From contig JADNRV010000027.1 in NCBI GenBank assembly GCA_015499995.1, positions 1 through 64,000 on the forward strand: a stretch of 64,000 nt of DNA. The letters run 5' to 3'. The notes beneath the pieces were generated by a model. That model saw nothing but the letters and a program-made list of their open reading frames with translations, searched no databases and was not told the origin of the DNA. This document shows, one piece after another, positions 24,237-36,087 of the stretch (positions are counted from its first letter, which is position 1; every line of letters begins with the position of its first letter). A program made the translations under genes and the position numbers. The stretch is from Flammula alnicola (Eukaryota; Basidiomycota; Agaricomycetes; Agaricales; Strophariaceae).

Positions 24237-25411
24237 GCTGCAGGCCTCATAAGGTTGGCTTGGGTTGGCTTGGTTATATACCCACTTTATTTATAGTATA
24301 TGCTTAGAGGATGAGATACCTACAGAGACGAAATCAGCACGAAAGAAAGGCGGATGGATACAATCGATCTCCAAAACTCTGTTCCGACAGACCTGTACCT
24401 ACTACCAAAACACAAGTGGCATAACTTCGTTAGTCCGTTATATAAGTAGCAGATAGAAGAAAATTGTGACCATTTGGTCTGCTAGAGCAACGTACGTTAA
24501 CATCGAATTTTAGCTGCCCTGAATCCATCCATATCTACGCCGGTTCAACATTCGCGTTCAGGTGCGACGATCAGAATTCAACTCCAGTCAAAATCTAGTG
24601 TGAAATGGAGAAATGAGTGAGAGCCGAGGAGAGGACTCAAGGAAATTACTCACCTGATGAAAGATACCTGCGTAGGAGAGGGTCAGCTGCGCGATACGTA
24701 TATGTATAGCGTTATATATATACTCGGCGACTGTCAAACTGAACAAAAATCCGCTTTCCTAACCCCTTTAGCCAGTCGAGCAGCGTGAAATATCTGTGCT
24801 GAGAATTTCATTTACACTGAGGTCGGGTTGCGTAAAATACAGTAATGCAAGGCAGGCGTTGATGGGTGGGATAGATTCAATTGGTTGAGTGGGGAAAAAC
24901 GTGAGTGAAAATAAAGTAGGAACAAAAAAACTCCAAAATCGTTACTGTAGGAGGAAGGGCCCCGCGCGATCGTTAAAAATGCAAAGAAATAAATGATGGG
25001 AATAGTATTGAAAGATGAATCTGAACAAGAGCTCGTCGGTAAAGGATACAGGCAAAGATATATGCGTGGCGTGGAGGGGAGTGATAGAAAAAAAAAAAAA
25101 ACCAGAAGTACTAATGGCAAACGTTATTGTGAGTGCTGATGGGACAACTATAGTCCGTGCGTCTATTACATGCAATTCGTAACTTTATAATGTACCTCCT
25201 TGAGAGGTGATGACGACTAAAAACCGAGAATGTAGATTGCATGTGCCGGATTGACAGAGAGCGAGATGAGAGAAAAAGGAATGAAAGACAGGAGCAAACA
25301 AAACAAGAGGTGAAACGGGTAATGAAAGGCAATGTAGAATCAAAACGGAGACTCAAGGGAATAGAAAAAGAGAGAGGAAAAGAAACGGGAGAGGAAAGGA
25401 AAAGAGAGGAT
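24237..25411. other. Intergenic region, 3' flank of importin beta-1
   Basis: No gene is seen. The strand facing the Kap95 transcript is pyrimidine-rich (for example 25230-25440 is purine-rich on plus). There are isolated splice-like signals on minus at about 24651-24675 (cag, then gtgagt), which might mark an untranslated exon. A 14-base A run lies near 25087-25100. Confidence 0.35.
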
Positions 25412-28400
25412 CTACTGGGTGGCAATTTTAACCATCTAGCAGAAAGGAGAGAGACGCATGAGAAATGAAGAGACAAGACGGTTATAGAATTTACCTCGCG
25501 TGCCCAACGCATGGTTTTCTTGGTCTCATCCGGCATGCGACTTCTAGAGCGCAGCTCGGAAGCGATCCAGTTGGCAAGGAATAACTGCTTCAGCTGCCAA
25601 AGGAGAAGCATTCAGCCAGATCGCCAATAAGACCGTACGACAGTCTCATTAGCGAATCCGTGCGCTCTTCATCAGCAAGGCACCGATGCACGAGCTCCAG
25701 CATACTTTGAGAATGCGGGATGAGTAGAGGGCTGTGTAAAAAGAAAGTTAGCCTACGATGTCGTCACGAGCATCAGATAACAGCGTATCATCACCTTTTT
25801 CTGATTTCTTCAGACCCGTGACGATGCCGGTATACGCCTCAAGAATACCCTCACGAAGTTGTCCAACATAATCAACAAGATCATAGTCCAGCTAAAAACA
25901 TAACAAACGTCAATAAACCAACGGTTGCTATGAAATTAGATGTTCAACACTTACAGGGTTTGGCTCAACAGCGCCCGCCTGTCTCAGGACGCCCATGGTC
26001 GTCTCGAAGTACGGCTCGAACGCAGGACCAATTGCCAGCGCGATATCGCCGAAACAGGACAAGATAGAGATCTTGACGTTCCTGTTCAAGACATCGCTCT
26101 GCAGGTTCTCCAAGAGGACAGTCATGAAGGGACCCGCATATTGAGTGCTTTGTTCGCCAAGGGCACGCGAAATGTCACCGATAATGCCGACGGCGACTGT
26201 GCACAACTGGGTGTCCTCGTGTGCCTTGAGAGCGGGGTAGAGGTACGGCAGGAATGCTTGGATGTATGGCGCGAAGTTGGATTCCAGAGCTGGAAAGAGG
26301 GAAAAAATTTAAGTAACGAGTTTTTGTTTTAAAAGGTTTAGTTTACCAGACGCTAGCGCGCCAACGACGAGGAAGGCATCCTCAAGGACTGTTGAAGTCT
26401 TGCCGGCAGATTGGATGAGTTGGAGGACGAGAGTCATGATGCGATCGGCCAGAGGTCGAATTCCATCGTTCAGCTTGCGAACGACACACTACAGACTTGT
26501 CAGTAAGACGAATAATCCATAGAAGTTCATCTAGTACTCACGATAACAACTCCACATAAGTTGCTTTGAAGTTCGTTCCAGTTGTTACGATCATCCACAC
26601 CGAGAATTTGGTTCTAAAGATAGTTATTAGGAAACTTTAAAAATGGCAAAATTAGGTGGTTGATAGATACCTGAATACTCAATAAATGCTCCATTCGCTG
26701 CAGGATGGTAACTGCAGTACTTTGAACGACTGTAATAGCATCAGGGGTGGCCTGAGTGAGGTACGAGGTGATAGCCTCGTACGCAGCCGTCCGGTAATTG
26801 GACTCATTTCCGGCGCTAAAGCACCATCGTCAGCCACGGAACAAGCATGGAAAAAAAGAGGCGATAGTAGGCTTACCTCTCCGTAACACGCAACAGAGCC
26901 TGCACCACGCCCTCATAGTACGGCGACAACGGTCCATTCTGGGGCACCTCGCCTTCATCTTCGTAGTAAATACCATATTGATCGGCCAGGTTCATGAGCG
27001 CCCAGCAGCAGTTCGCCACGATGCGCGGACTGTCCTGCAGGCCATTGACAAGTGCAGAGATAAGCGGATGCAAATGCACATCGGGCTTGATCGTCGTGAT
27101 GAGCAGGTCGCAGATACGCCCCAGGGTCCAGGCGGTGGTGTCCTTGACATGCAGGTTGTTGTCGGTCATCATGTCGATGAGGAGCGGGAGCGCCTGGTTG
27201 ACGAGCGGGGTGAGGACGGCTGGATCTGGGCCCTCGAGGATGGAGCCAAAGGTCATGATAGCCGCCTCCCGTTGATGCCAGTCTTCGGACTTGATATGGG
27301 CCTCGATGAAGGGGATGACTGCAGGGACGATTGCGTCTTGAACGGCTCCGGCAAGAAGAGCAAGACATGTGGCCGCAGCCATCGAAACGTTCCACTCGTC
27401 CTCCTCCGCATCTTCCTCCTGCTGGGTCAAGAGTTGGAGAAGGACAGGTACGATTTCCGGAAGGGCGATTTTAGCGAAGAATTTCGACTCTGTCTCAGGC
27501 ACATCGCCGTACTCTTGGGCCTGTAATGTTTGTCAGTAATGCTAGAAATAGAGAAAATAAAGAAAAAATCACCTCTTGAGCTTCAATCGCGAGATCGACC
27601 TCCTCTTCGCAAACAGTCGACCAGAACTCCACTGCTTGAAGCGCAACACGCTCATCGGGGTGCTTCATGCCTACCACAGTCAACTAGATAATGCTGTCAA
27701 TGTTATGGTTTCCCGAAAAGGCGCGGAAAATCGTACACCAAACAGGGCCTGTTCCATGTAGAGAGCCATCTTGTCGTAATAGAGACTCATGATCCGGACG
27801 AGACATTCAAAGGCGCCCACTTGAACAGCGACAGCAGCGTTCTGTGTGGCTTCGCAAACCACTTGCATGATGTAGTTCCGCTCGCCCTAGTCGCTAATAA
27901 GCTTCGATATCGTAAGGATCAAAAGAATCAAACTTACATCCCGGTCGAAATTTTCTCGCACAAACTCGAGGGAGTTGTAAAGAGCGTGAATTGCAGCGAG
28001 TTGAACGTCGGGCGACGGTTCCTCCTTGCGAGCTCCGTGAATAACAGCCGTCAAGATTTCGTTCGATCGCAGACTCAAGATCTCGGGTTTCTACACAAGG
28101 ATCAGTTCGCTCAGCAACTGACAACAACCTGGGCAGTTTACTCACAATCGCTTCACAGATATAACCGATGGTCTGGAGGGTGGAGATCCTCAGGTTGGTG
28201 TTGGCCTGGTTGTTGACAAATCCGAGAAGGATCTCAATTAAATCTGGCCACTGTCCCTGCGGCAGCTCCACGGCGGCAATGGCAGAAACGACTTGCGACG
28301 CGAAAGTACCGGCCTTGGCATGGGCAGAACCGAGTGTAATGAGGGCATCTTGCTTGATTTTATTCTTGGTTTCGTTGTTTAATGAAAGCCATCTATTGAT

Positions 28401-28818
28401 CATATCGGTTTGTCGTATGCTCTCCTACAATCGCAAGACATAAAGCGCCGAGAAAAAAAAATAGGAAAGATCGGACGACATACACGAGCAGTCAAAGCGT
28501 TTTTCAATGCGAGAGCGGCAGCGTTACGGATATGAAGGGGCGTGTTCTCGTCCACCAGCACTGATGAAAGCATCAGCATGTACTGGGGCTACATCGAAAA
28601 TTGGGATGTGAGCGAAAAGGGGACAGAAAGGCAGAACGACGGCGAGTCGTACATAGTTGTCCTGAGCAGCAGTCTCCATTTTCTGGGTGGCATCTTGACG
28701 CGTGCCGGCGTCTGGAAGAGTCGAGAGCAAAGATATGAGTTTATCGCGTGTGGAGACGCGCAACTGGAAGTGGCGTACCTGCAGACAGGGTGTTTGCGAG
28801 AAGTTCCGTTGCGTTCAT
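25412..28818 (-). CDS. kap95: Importin subunit beta-1 (karyopherin-beta, Kap95)
   Basis: This nuclear import receptor binds the importin-alpha/cargo dimer, nucleoporin FG repeats and Ran-GTP. Exons: 28818-28779, 28711-28653, 28588-28484, 28424-28146, 28090-27938, 27886-27737, 27683-27573, 27520-26877, 26815-26671, 26613-26542, 26488-26347, 26289-25955, 25891-25795, 25731-25495 and 25435-25412, coding about 860 residues. The protein is a chain of HEAT repeats ([32 protein letters not shown]). The acidic [17 protein letters not shown] segment is typical of the family, as is the C-terminal KTMRWARE. The first 13 exons join in phase. Two single-base offsets appear near the 3' end: exon 13 to 14 (SEK to PLLIPHS), and within exon 14 (DLAECFSFG to [10 protein letters not shown]). 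Read literally, the protein would be truncated before its last ~90 residues. It diverges from lsm7 across a 267-bp promoter. Confidence 0.93.
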
Positions 28819-29085
28819 GATAGAAACGAAAGCCTGGACGTTGGTATGGATTTGTTGATTAATATATGAGAATGTCTATGAGCCTGAGCGAGAGATATCC
28901 CAATGAGAGGGAGAGGGGAAGAGGTGAAAAAGGCAGAAGCAAGGCAAGTTGATGGTGATAGCCAAGGTTGAATGGCTTTGGCCTCAATTGGGCTGAACTT
29001 CAATTTTTCACCACGGTTGTCCCACTGCTTTCTTATATTCTACTCGCTAAGCAACCACTCATCTCTTTCTTTTTCCCAGAATAAC
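28819..29085. promoter_or_regulatory. Divergent promoter between kap95 and lsm7
   Basis: Only 267 bp separate the two start codons, so both genes must share regulatory sequence here. A pyrimidine-rich tract (tctctttctttttccc) immediately precedes the lsm7 ATG, a common core-promoter feature of fungal housekeeping genes. I see no clear TATA box. Co-regulation of the two genes is inferred. Confidence 0.5.
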
Positions 29086-29635
29086 ATGGCAGATCGGGTT
29101 AGCAGTCTACTTTTCTTTCCAAATCTCTTCATATCAACTGAAGATATAGGGTCGCGGTGCAGCTCGCGGTGGCCGAGGAGGCCCCATAAAACGATCAATC
29201 GGTGGCCAACAGGCCTCTGCCCAAGCAGCAGAGAAGCCCAGGCGGGAAGCTATCCTTGACCTCTCCAAATATGTCGACGAACGTATCCGTGTCAAGTTCA
29301 CTGGGGGTCGTGAAGGTGAGTCATAATTTCGCCTCGCATGCAGGGTCCTCTGCTAAGTCGCTTTGATTGTATGGCATGCAGTGACTGGTATCCTGAAAGG
29401 CTATGACCAACTACTGAACCTCGTCCTCGACGATGTTACAGAGGAGCTGCAATGTGAGCCCACATTCCCACATCACACCATTTTTTTTACCATAACGCCC
29501 ATTTTAATTGCAGTGCCGCAGCCCCACACGCGCTCATTGGGCCTGACCGTCCTCCGAGGCCCAACAATAACCGTCCTCAATCCCGTTGATGGATCAGAGG
29601 AAATTGCCAACCCCTTCCTGGCCGCAGAACAGTGA
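29086..29635 (+). CDS. lsm7: U6 snRNA-associated Sm-like protein LSm7
   Basis: LSm7 is a ring subunit of the LSm1-7 complex (mRNA decapping, cytoplasm) and the LSm2-8 complex (U6 snRNA, nucleus). Four exons join in phase: 29086-29097, 29150-29315, 29382-29453 and 29514-29635, giving 123 residues. The first exon encodes only MADR. An RG-rich N-terminal patch (RGRGAARGGRGGP) precedes the Sm fold. Sm1 is ILDLSKYVDERIRVKFTGGR followed by VTGILKGYDQLLNLVLDDV. Sm2 is RSLGLTVLRGPTITVLNPVD, with the RG of the RNA-binding loop. The C-terminus EEIANPF is typical of LSm7. An RGG patch ahead of the Sm fold may add RNA affinity. Confidence 0.93.
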
Positions 29636-30428
29636 AAAATAGCAAAAACCCCTTGTCGACCGTGATCCAGGTTCATCCTCCGTCCCTCATTCCGTATTCC
29701 GTATTACTCTGCTTTGTTCTTTCCTTGCCCTGCCCTGTACAACGCCAGACGCACGTAGACACGATGTCGGTCGGCTATCGATCATTACGAATGCAAGTCC
29801 TTGTTTTCTTAACAGCTAATGTAACAAGTTGTCCACGTTATTATCCGACCCTTCCCCTCCTTACCTGTCTTACCGCGCGACTTCCTCATGCCCCACGGTG
29901 CATGATCAAACCACCACCAAGACTCAAAAGCATCAAGGGTTACATAGAAATGGGTTAATTGCAGTCGTATGTACATACTTATCTGCAATATACATTGGTG
30001 GGCCCTTCACATTTGATGAATATCCCGTGATGACTCCGGAACAAGGCAAGGGTTGTTGGTATGTAGGTGCAGGGATTGGAGATGAACTTGAGCTCGGAAC
30101 TATGACTAGTGACGTGGTTGTGGTATGATGTAATGTAAGGAATCGAATGGATATCAATATCGATTTGAACCATTTCTGCCAATAAGCTCGTTCAAAAAAT
30201 ATGCAAACAGGGATATTGTTGAGACATGGACACTGGACCATTTGTAGTGGGCATCGCAGCGGTTGTCGTTTGTCGGGTGCCGGCAAGCTGAAAAAGGGGC
30301 CACATTTGTCGGCGTTTCAGGTTTGTTAGAGAGCAATGCCAGTGTGTCGAACTTGCCGAGAAAGACTAGAAAAATCCCAACAATAGCACGCTCGTTCCAT
30401 GGTATGTATATGGTATCTTGTGAATGAG
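29636..30428. other. Convergent 3' region between lsm7 and the poly(A) polymerase gene
   Basis: Both flanking genes end here, so the ~790 bp should hold two 3' untranslated regions and terminators. No open frame with recognisable content is present. Confidence 0.45.
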
Positions 30429-33400
30429 CTAACTCTCTTTTTCTGTAGTCGGCTGCAGACCGACAACAAAATCATTGGACGACACACGCGAGATATTCTC
30501 CGCCCCGCCGGTGATGGTCAAAGCAGAGAAGGACGCCTGAAATGTCGTGTTATCATCCTTCTGTCGATGTGGAATCGCAGTGGGCGGCGGCGAGGGCGAG
30601 TGAGGGGAAGGCGAACGTGAGATGGACGTAGAATACCCAGTCGAGGACTGGGTCGGCGAGCTGCCATTCGAATTGACCGCAGATGGCTGAGGCGAGAGCG
30701 CCCCATCATCCTGCGGCTTTCCTGGGCTAGGATCGGGTACAATGAGACTGTTCGGTCTCGGGTCGATGACAGGTGAATTGGCGATCGTTTGCGGTGGTGC
30801 GTGAGGCTCCTGTGGAATCAATGGCGAACTATCGCGCGAGGACGTTGAAGCCGTGAACTTCGTTGCAGATGGTGGATGCGTAAGGGCAGTGATAGTAGTG
30901 CTTGAAAGAGAGTGTGAATGATGCAAAGAATAAGTGGCAGGCGTAGGCGTATCTGGCCCTCCTCTCAGTAGTTGATCAGGTGTACTGAATCCTGCAGTAG
31001 CACGCGGATTCAGAGACGAAAGCGAAGGGGGGAGATTTGCTGGGAAGATATCGGGGGGAATCTGACTAATATAACTTGACTGAGATGGGTAATGCGACAA
31101 GAAAGACGAATGTGTTCCGTGATTGGGGTATAAAGCGGTAGGCCGAGGTGATCTTGTAGTAGTCGTCTGATAAAATACATTGGTTGGTTCGGAATTTCTT
31201 GGATCGATGGATGTTTCTGGAGATGGAGGAAGTGGCGTGGCTACAGCTAGTGGTGTATTGGAAGATAACGTAGGTCTGAGAGACAGAGGAGGGCCAGATA
31301 ACGATCGCCTGTTGAATTCCGATCGAGATGTCGATGGAATAACTTCAGGTGGGGAGCGGAAAGCAGTCGGAGGTGATGGATCGAGTTTTTCTGAAGCTCT
31401 AGAAAACCGGCCTCTTGCAGTTGACGGTGATCTGGTTGACGGGCCAGAAGCTAATGGATTGAATGCTGGCGGAGGTTTCATCGGTTCTTGAGTGTACCAG
31501 GAAGGTCGTCGCGTAGGACCGACAATGGGAGAAGAACCTTCGGTGTAGGATCTTACCGACTTGATGTCATCCTCCGCAACATCCGATCCCTCATCGGTAA
31601 AAACCTCGCTGTTACTTTCGGAGGAATTGTAAGCTGCCTCTTTCTCCCTGGCTTCCGTCGACGCCGTTGCCAGCTGCAGTCCCTTGCCCAGCTGGCTTTC
31701 AAACAGGGTATGATCAGCCGAAGGGGCTTCAGGGGGAGGAGGGCTCGTCCATTTCCCACGCTTGGGTGCCATATGTTCGGGAGGAGGGCGAAGTGTTGTT
31801 ACTGGTTGGAGGACTTGACGAGGACCAGGCTCAAAGAATTGAGCAGGTGGGGAGAACCGCTCTGCGACTTTCGGCCGTAAAGTTTGGCTTCCGACAGCAT
31901 AAGGCGTTTGCGGTGGCAAAGTGATGGGTCTGGAATGGTAAGGAGGGGCAACGATGAGTTCTTCGTCCTTCCTTTCTTCACAGAGCTCAGCCAAGGCGAC
32001 TATTGCGCGGTCAGGGCGGTTCTGTAGGATCCGTGCTGCACGCATAAATTCACCACGTATCTGAAATTGCACGCTCAATGTCAATATGAAGCTAGGTTCA
32101 ACATCAACGAAGGCTTACAGTATATAGACCGTCTTTGGTCACGCAGCGTGCAACGTTGTAATCCATCTCGAAAGGATCCTGTGAGAAACGTACGTCGTTA
32201 AGGAGAAGCATCACTGAATAACAAAAATGGTTACCTCTATACAAAGTCTATTTCTTTCTCGAGCATCGTTAAATCGTGCGCCGGAAAGCTATCGTTGAGG
32301 GATTAAAAGATGAAGCACACGAAAGACCGACGCCACACACTTCGTTTTGCCAGCCTTTGGAGTCTTTTTTGAGCAACCCAGCCCGTATTGATGCAACTCC
32401 AGTGTTGTATAAGAAATCGCGAGAGTAATACCGGAAAAAGTCTATTAATCTGGGGGGCGGAATCGTATCTCGAACACTCGTTCAGAGCCGATAACTGAAA
32501 GCACTTACAATTCAGCTACAGTGTCAACATTTTCAGAATGCCATCTTTGGCGCAATAGATCGATGTCATCGAAGAACCTGTTTATGGAGTTAGAAATTTC
32601 TTGTGCAGGCGGTGGCTGACAGTTAAGTATACCATATATTATGTCCGTTCAGATGTGTGTCCTCCTGAAAGATCGTGAGCGATGAGCGAAATTTTATGCA
32701 TCCCACATACCTTGGATATTGGACGTAGGGCGGGCATTTGTTGTAGATTAGGTAAAACCGGAGGGTTTTTGACATGAACAAGGAAATAAATTACAAGAAG
32801 AACATAACCGTAAGATGAAAGGGTGCCCTTGTAAGGAGAATTGATTTTTCTGTTGGTCGGACGATTAGTAAAGAGATATGTATGGGATTGGCATGTCGTT
32901 CACCTTCTCTTACTCCAGACTTTGACTGTTTAGTCGCGCGATCAGGCGTTTTTTAGCAGTCGTCCATTCGAGCGGTAACAGTGGAAACTCACGGAAGAGA
33001 ACCATCGTCCGAACACGGGTAGGATCAATCATGGCATAGCACATGAGGAGCCGTGTGTTCTCTAGCGCCAATCTATTTTCGAAACCAATGTCACAGGCAA
33101 TTCCCAACGGAAGTCCTGGCGACGGATCGAGAGATAACTTCACGATCGGTATACGGGCATGGGGTAAAGGTTTGACGTGAAATTTTGTTTCTGTATGGAA
33201 AAGATAAGCTCTCGCGCTCAAGGTATAGTACAGGGAGAATGTATTTGACCTCGTTCCAATAGGTCGCCTAACATAGTTACGAGATCTGTCGCTGCGAGAC
33301 GCTCTTCCGAGTCGATGAGACAACACAGGTCCATGTCTGGCAGTGGAACATGTAATCGTTAGCAAAGCATGGCAAAATGAGCCCTGAAAGGAGCATCTCT

Positions 33401-33731
33401 CACCAGAGTTGCGAAGACTGAAACCATTTGCAGTACTTCCGAATGACAGTAGGCGGCTGTCAGGCTCTATGGTGCGTATGAGGCGCTCGAGCAGCTTGCG
33501 AACGTCTTCCTTGACGGCCATCTCCTCCTGGGTCGGTAGCAGCTGGATCACGAAATCGAAGAGACATTGGGATAGTTCCGTGACAAATCTCTGCTTCGAA
33601 GGTTGTCGTCGTTGCATAGGAGGGGTGACGGCGGTGTGGACGTCGCGGTATTGCTGGTGAATTGCCTGGGGGCTCAGCGTCTGTGTATATGCCATCGATG
33701 TCGAGGATGTCGAGGATGTTCCAGCCACCAC
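30429..33731 (-). CDS. Non-canonical poly(A)/poly(U) RNA polymerase, Cid1/Trf family
   Basis: Eleven exons join in phase: 33731-33404, 33336-33250, 33190-32993, 32925-32904, 32849-32711, 32664-32633, 32577-32509, 32449-32341, 32288-32235, 32178-32119 and 32060-30429, for 909 residues. The nucleotidyltransferase core has FGSTANGFSLRNSDMD (97-112), with GS and the two metal-binding aspartates D110 and D112. The third is D172 in IACDIGFEN. The central domain follows (YKGTLSSYGYVLLVIYFLVH) and then a PAP-associated segment (LLIDFFRYYSRDF, PFEMDYNVARCV). The family adds A or U tails to RNA in nuclear surveillance or cytoplasmic decay; which nucleotide is used cannot be told here. The final ~500 residues are Ser/Pro-rich and probably disordered. 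Met13 is an alternative start. Confidence 0.9.
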
Positions 33732-36087
33732 AAGGGAGAGGGAAGGTCTTGAACACTGTGGGCTGATGATTCTGCACCAGGTCCAATTGAATCAACCTGT
33801 CAGGTTCAGAAGATAAATGGGCCCGTTATGGCAAAATCAAATCGTCGGCTAACTCTCGGCATCCCCCTCACTGATCCCTTATATTTTAGGCTTGTAAATC
33901 TGACCACGGTAAACCGTGCACATTGTTACATCGTGGCTGTCTATCTTACCCAATGTTGTGGTTTCTCTCATCAAAAAATAGTAATTCGGCGCTCTTATTG
34001 TAATATATGTCAGGCTCGACCCCACCCACCATACAAAGTTGGGCCTCCCCGTCAAATTAAAAGGAGCCTAGAATTGTAGCCTTGCATTCCGCCTCGAACG
34101 GCAGAGAATCGAAAACAACACGAGGAGAATTTTGGGAGAAACGAGTGGCCGAAAGCATCAGATTTATGACGCCGTTCAAGAGTAAAGTATAGTCAAGGCA
34201 AAGTTAAGCACGAATAACTTTTTGCCACGCGAATTGACACGCAGTGGCGATCCTCCGAACGTGCGCATGGATGGCCGGATACATGTCGGGAAGTTTTCCA
34301 TAAGGACCATTACCGAGTCATTGAGTCGCGGATTATAACGGACCCACTGCGGGACCGTTCAAAGGACTGATGGTACCTCCGCACTTTAAGGCTTGTGAAC
34401 AGGTGTATGACCCAGTGTTGGACGGTTGTTAACCAAAGTTATTGGTTATGGTTTAAGTCATGGTTAAAGTTGTTAACCGTTATTAACCGTTGTCCATCAA
34501 TAAACTGTACTATGACCACTGCGCGGGGAGAATCCGAGATCTTTTCTGAGCAGCGATGATGGCTTGGGAAACTGATCAACAATAAAAGTCTAGAACTCGC
34601 GAAGGAGATAACTATAGATCAGAGACAAAGCTGGGAATTATGAGTATGAACACAGATACTTATCAAGAGTTAAGCATGCAAACTTTATGGGTGGACATAA
34701 TTAATCCTATGCAATCTAGGAGTTGTTCAGCATCACATCCAATTTTAGGGAATATTTAGCGCACCTTGCATGAGGTAGGCCGACATAATTGTCTCGGTTA
34801 CGGACAACGGTCTCCCTCCAATTAGACCCTCCATAATTCATGTCCAAATTAAGGGCAGTGCCAATTTTCTTTGCTCAGTGGACAGGCGAGGGATTTTTTT
34901 AGAGGGACATGGACATGGGGACACCGTGACCAGACATCAGAATTCGCGCTGAGATTGGCTGTAAAACTGACGTAAGTCCGGCCGAAAGCACTGCAGAGAA
35001 AGAAGACAAGAATGTGTTTTACATACTCGCACTCCGGCTCAAATCATTTCATGTAGTCGTCGAAGTTCGAACATGTACAGGAAAGGTCAAGCGCGGCGCA
35101 CGACGTCGACGATTAAAAAAGCGCCTCAGCCTCAGCCTTCAGGCTGAACGTAAATGGGTTATTCATGACCGTGTGAATATTAAATTACCTCATCCTTGTA
35201 AGTTGTCAATTTCAATTTGCCTTTCGTTTGTTCGCCTCTGCCAGTCTTGTATCCACTGTCCCATGCGGCCTTGTCTCCACTTGGGACATTCATTTTTCCT
35301 TTGAGATTCTCAAAACATTCTTATGGTTCTCTACGACGATCTCTATAATTCAAAACTCCGAGCTTGTGAGTAAAGGAAACCATCTAGGATCATCTGTTAA
35401 TTCAGCTCGAGGTGCTCTGTTCTTGATATTTTTTCTGGGTTTATCAACATCACTTTCCTACCTGAGTCAGGGGAAAACATACAATGAAGAACAGCGGCTA
35501 CGTCCGAGCCTATCTAATTACTTTTAACGGACCTTCAATAAAGTTCTGGAAGATGTGCAGGGTGCATCCTCCGACAGGATGGCACCTGCTGTTACGGTCA
35601 ACAAGGCAGTACTTGTCAAAATGTCCAGGCTGTGACTCTGAGGATGCTGTACTTGTCTGTATGCACGTGGTTTTGATGCTCTGAGCAATACATACACGTC
35701 TAGCACTGTTCCTAGTGGCGTCGATATTAATATTCGTCGGAATGGTTTCTGCCGTAAGGTTTTCTGTCAACGCCGAACCGAACCCAGGTACATAACTTCA
35801 TGCTTCATTTCCTCATTGATCACACTCAACCACTCCAACAGATCGACCTTTTAACGCCCGCCATTATTCTCCTCCGCGATTCCCTCTTTCTCATCATCTG
35901 GAGGTGTTTGAACTCGATCTACAACGTTCAACGCCCTGGCGAACTCCTCTGTAAATATCCCAAAACTCGTGAGTGACTCCACCGTTACGCCAGGCCTCCA
36001 CGACGGCGCTAATTCAAAGTTCGACTGGGAGCGCAGCACACCTCAGTTGGAATCTACGAGCAACTTGTCCAAAGTATCGATTAAGTC
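33732..36087. other. Intergenic region with a TTAACC cluster and unassigned exon-like fragments
   Basis: 33732-35000 has no gene; a cluster of GTTAAC/GGTTAA motifs sits at 34420-34492. From about 35321 to 36087 there are fragments with coding character, for example an ATG-led MVLYDDLYNSKLRA at 35321 spliced to a hydrophobic stretch (ALFLIFFLGLSTSLSYL). Another hydrophobic stretch (ALFLVASILIFVGMVSAV) spans about 35702-35755, followed across an intron by HYSPPRFPLSHHLEVFELDL. I could not assemble these into one model. They may be upstream exons of the NLR-like gene or a decayed membrane-protein gene. Confidence 0.4.
34420..34492. repeat. GTTAAC/GGTTAA motif cluster with imperfect terminal symmetry
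   Basis: Within ~72 bp there are at least five TTAACC or GGTTAA cores. The ends read ggacggttgttaacc and ttaaccgttgtcc, which are imperfect inverted copies. No flanking target duplication is seen. It could be a small transposable relic or a multi-site protein-binding element. Confidence 0.5.

Noticed and set aside
25241..25468. Lys/Arg/Glu-rich plus-strand frame
   Set aside because: Purine-rich strand opposite the pyrimidine-rich kap95 3' region; low-complexity artefact.
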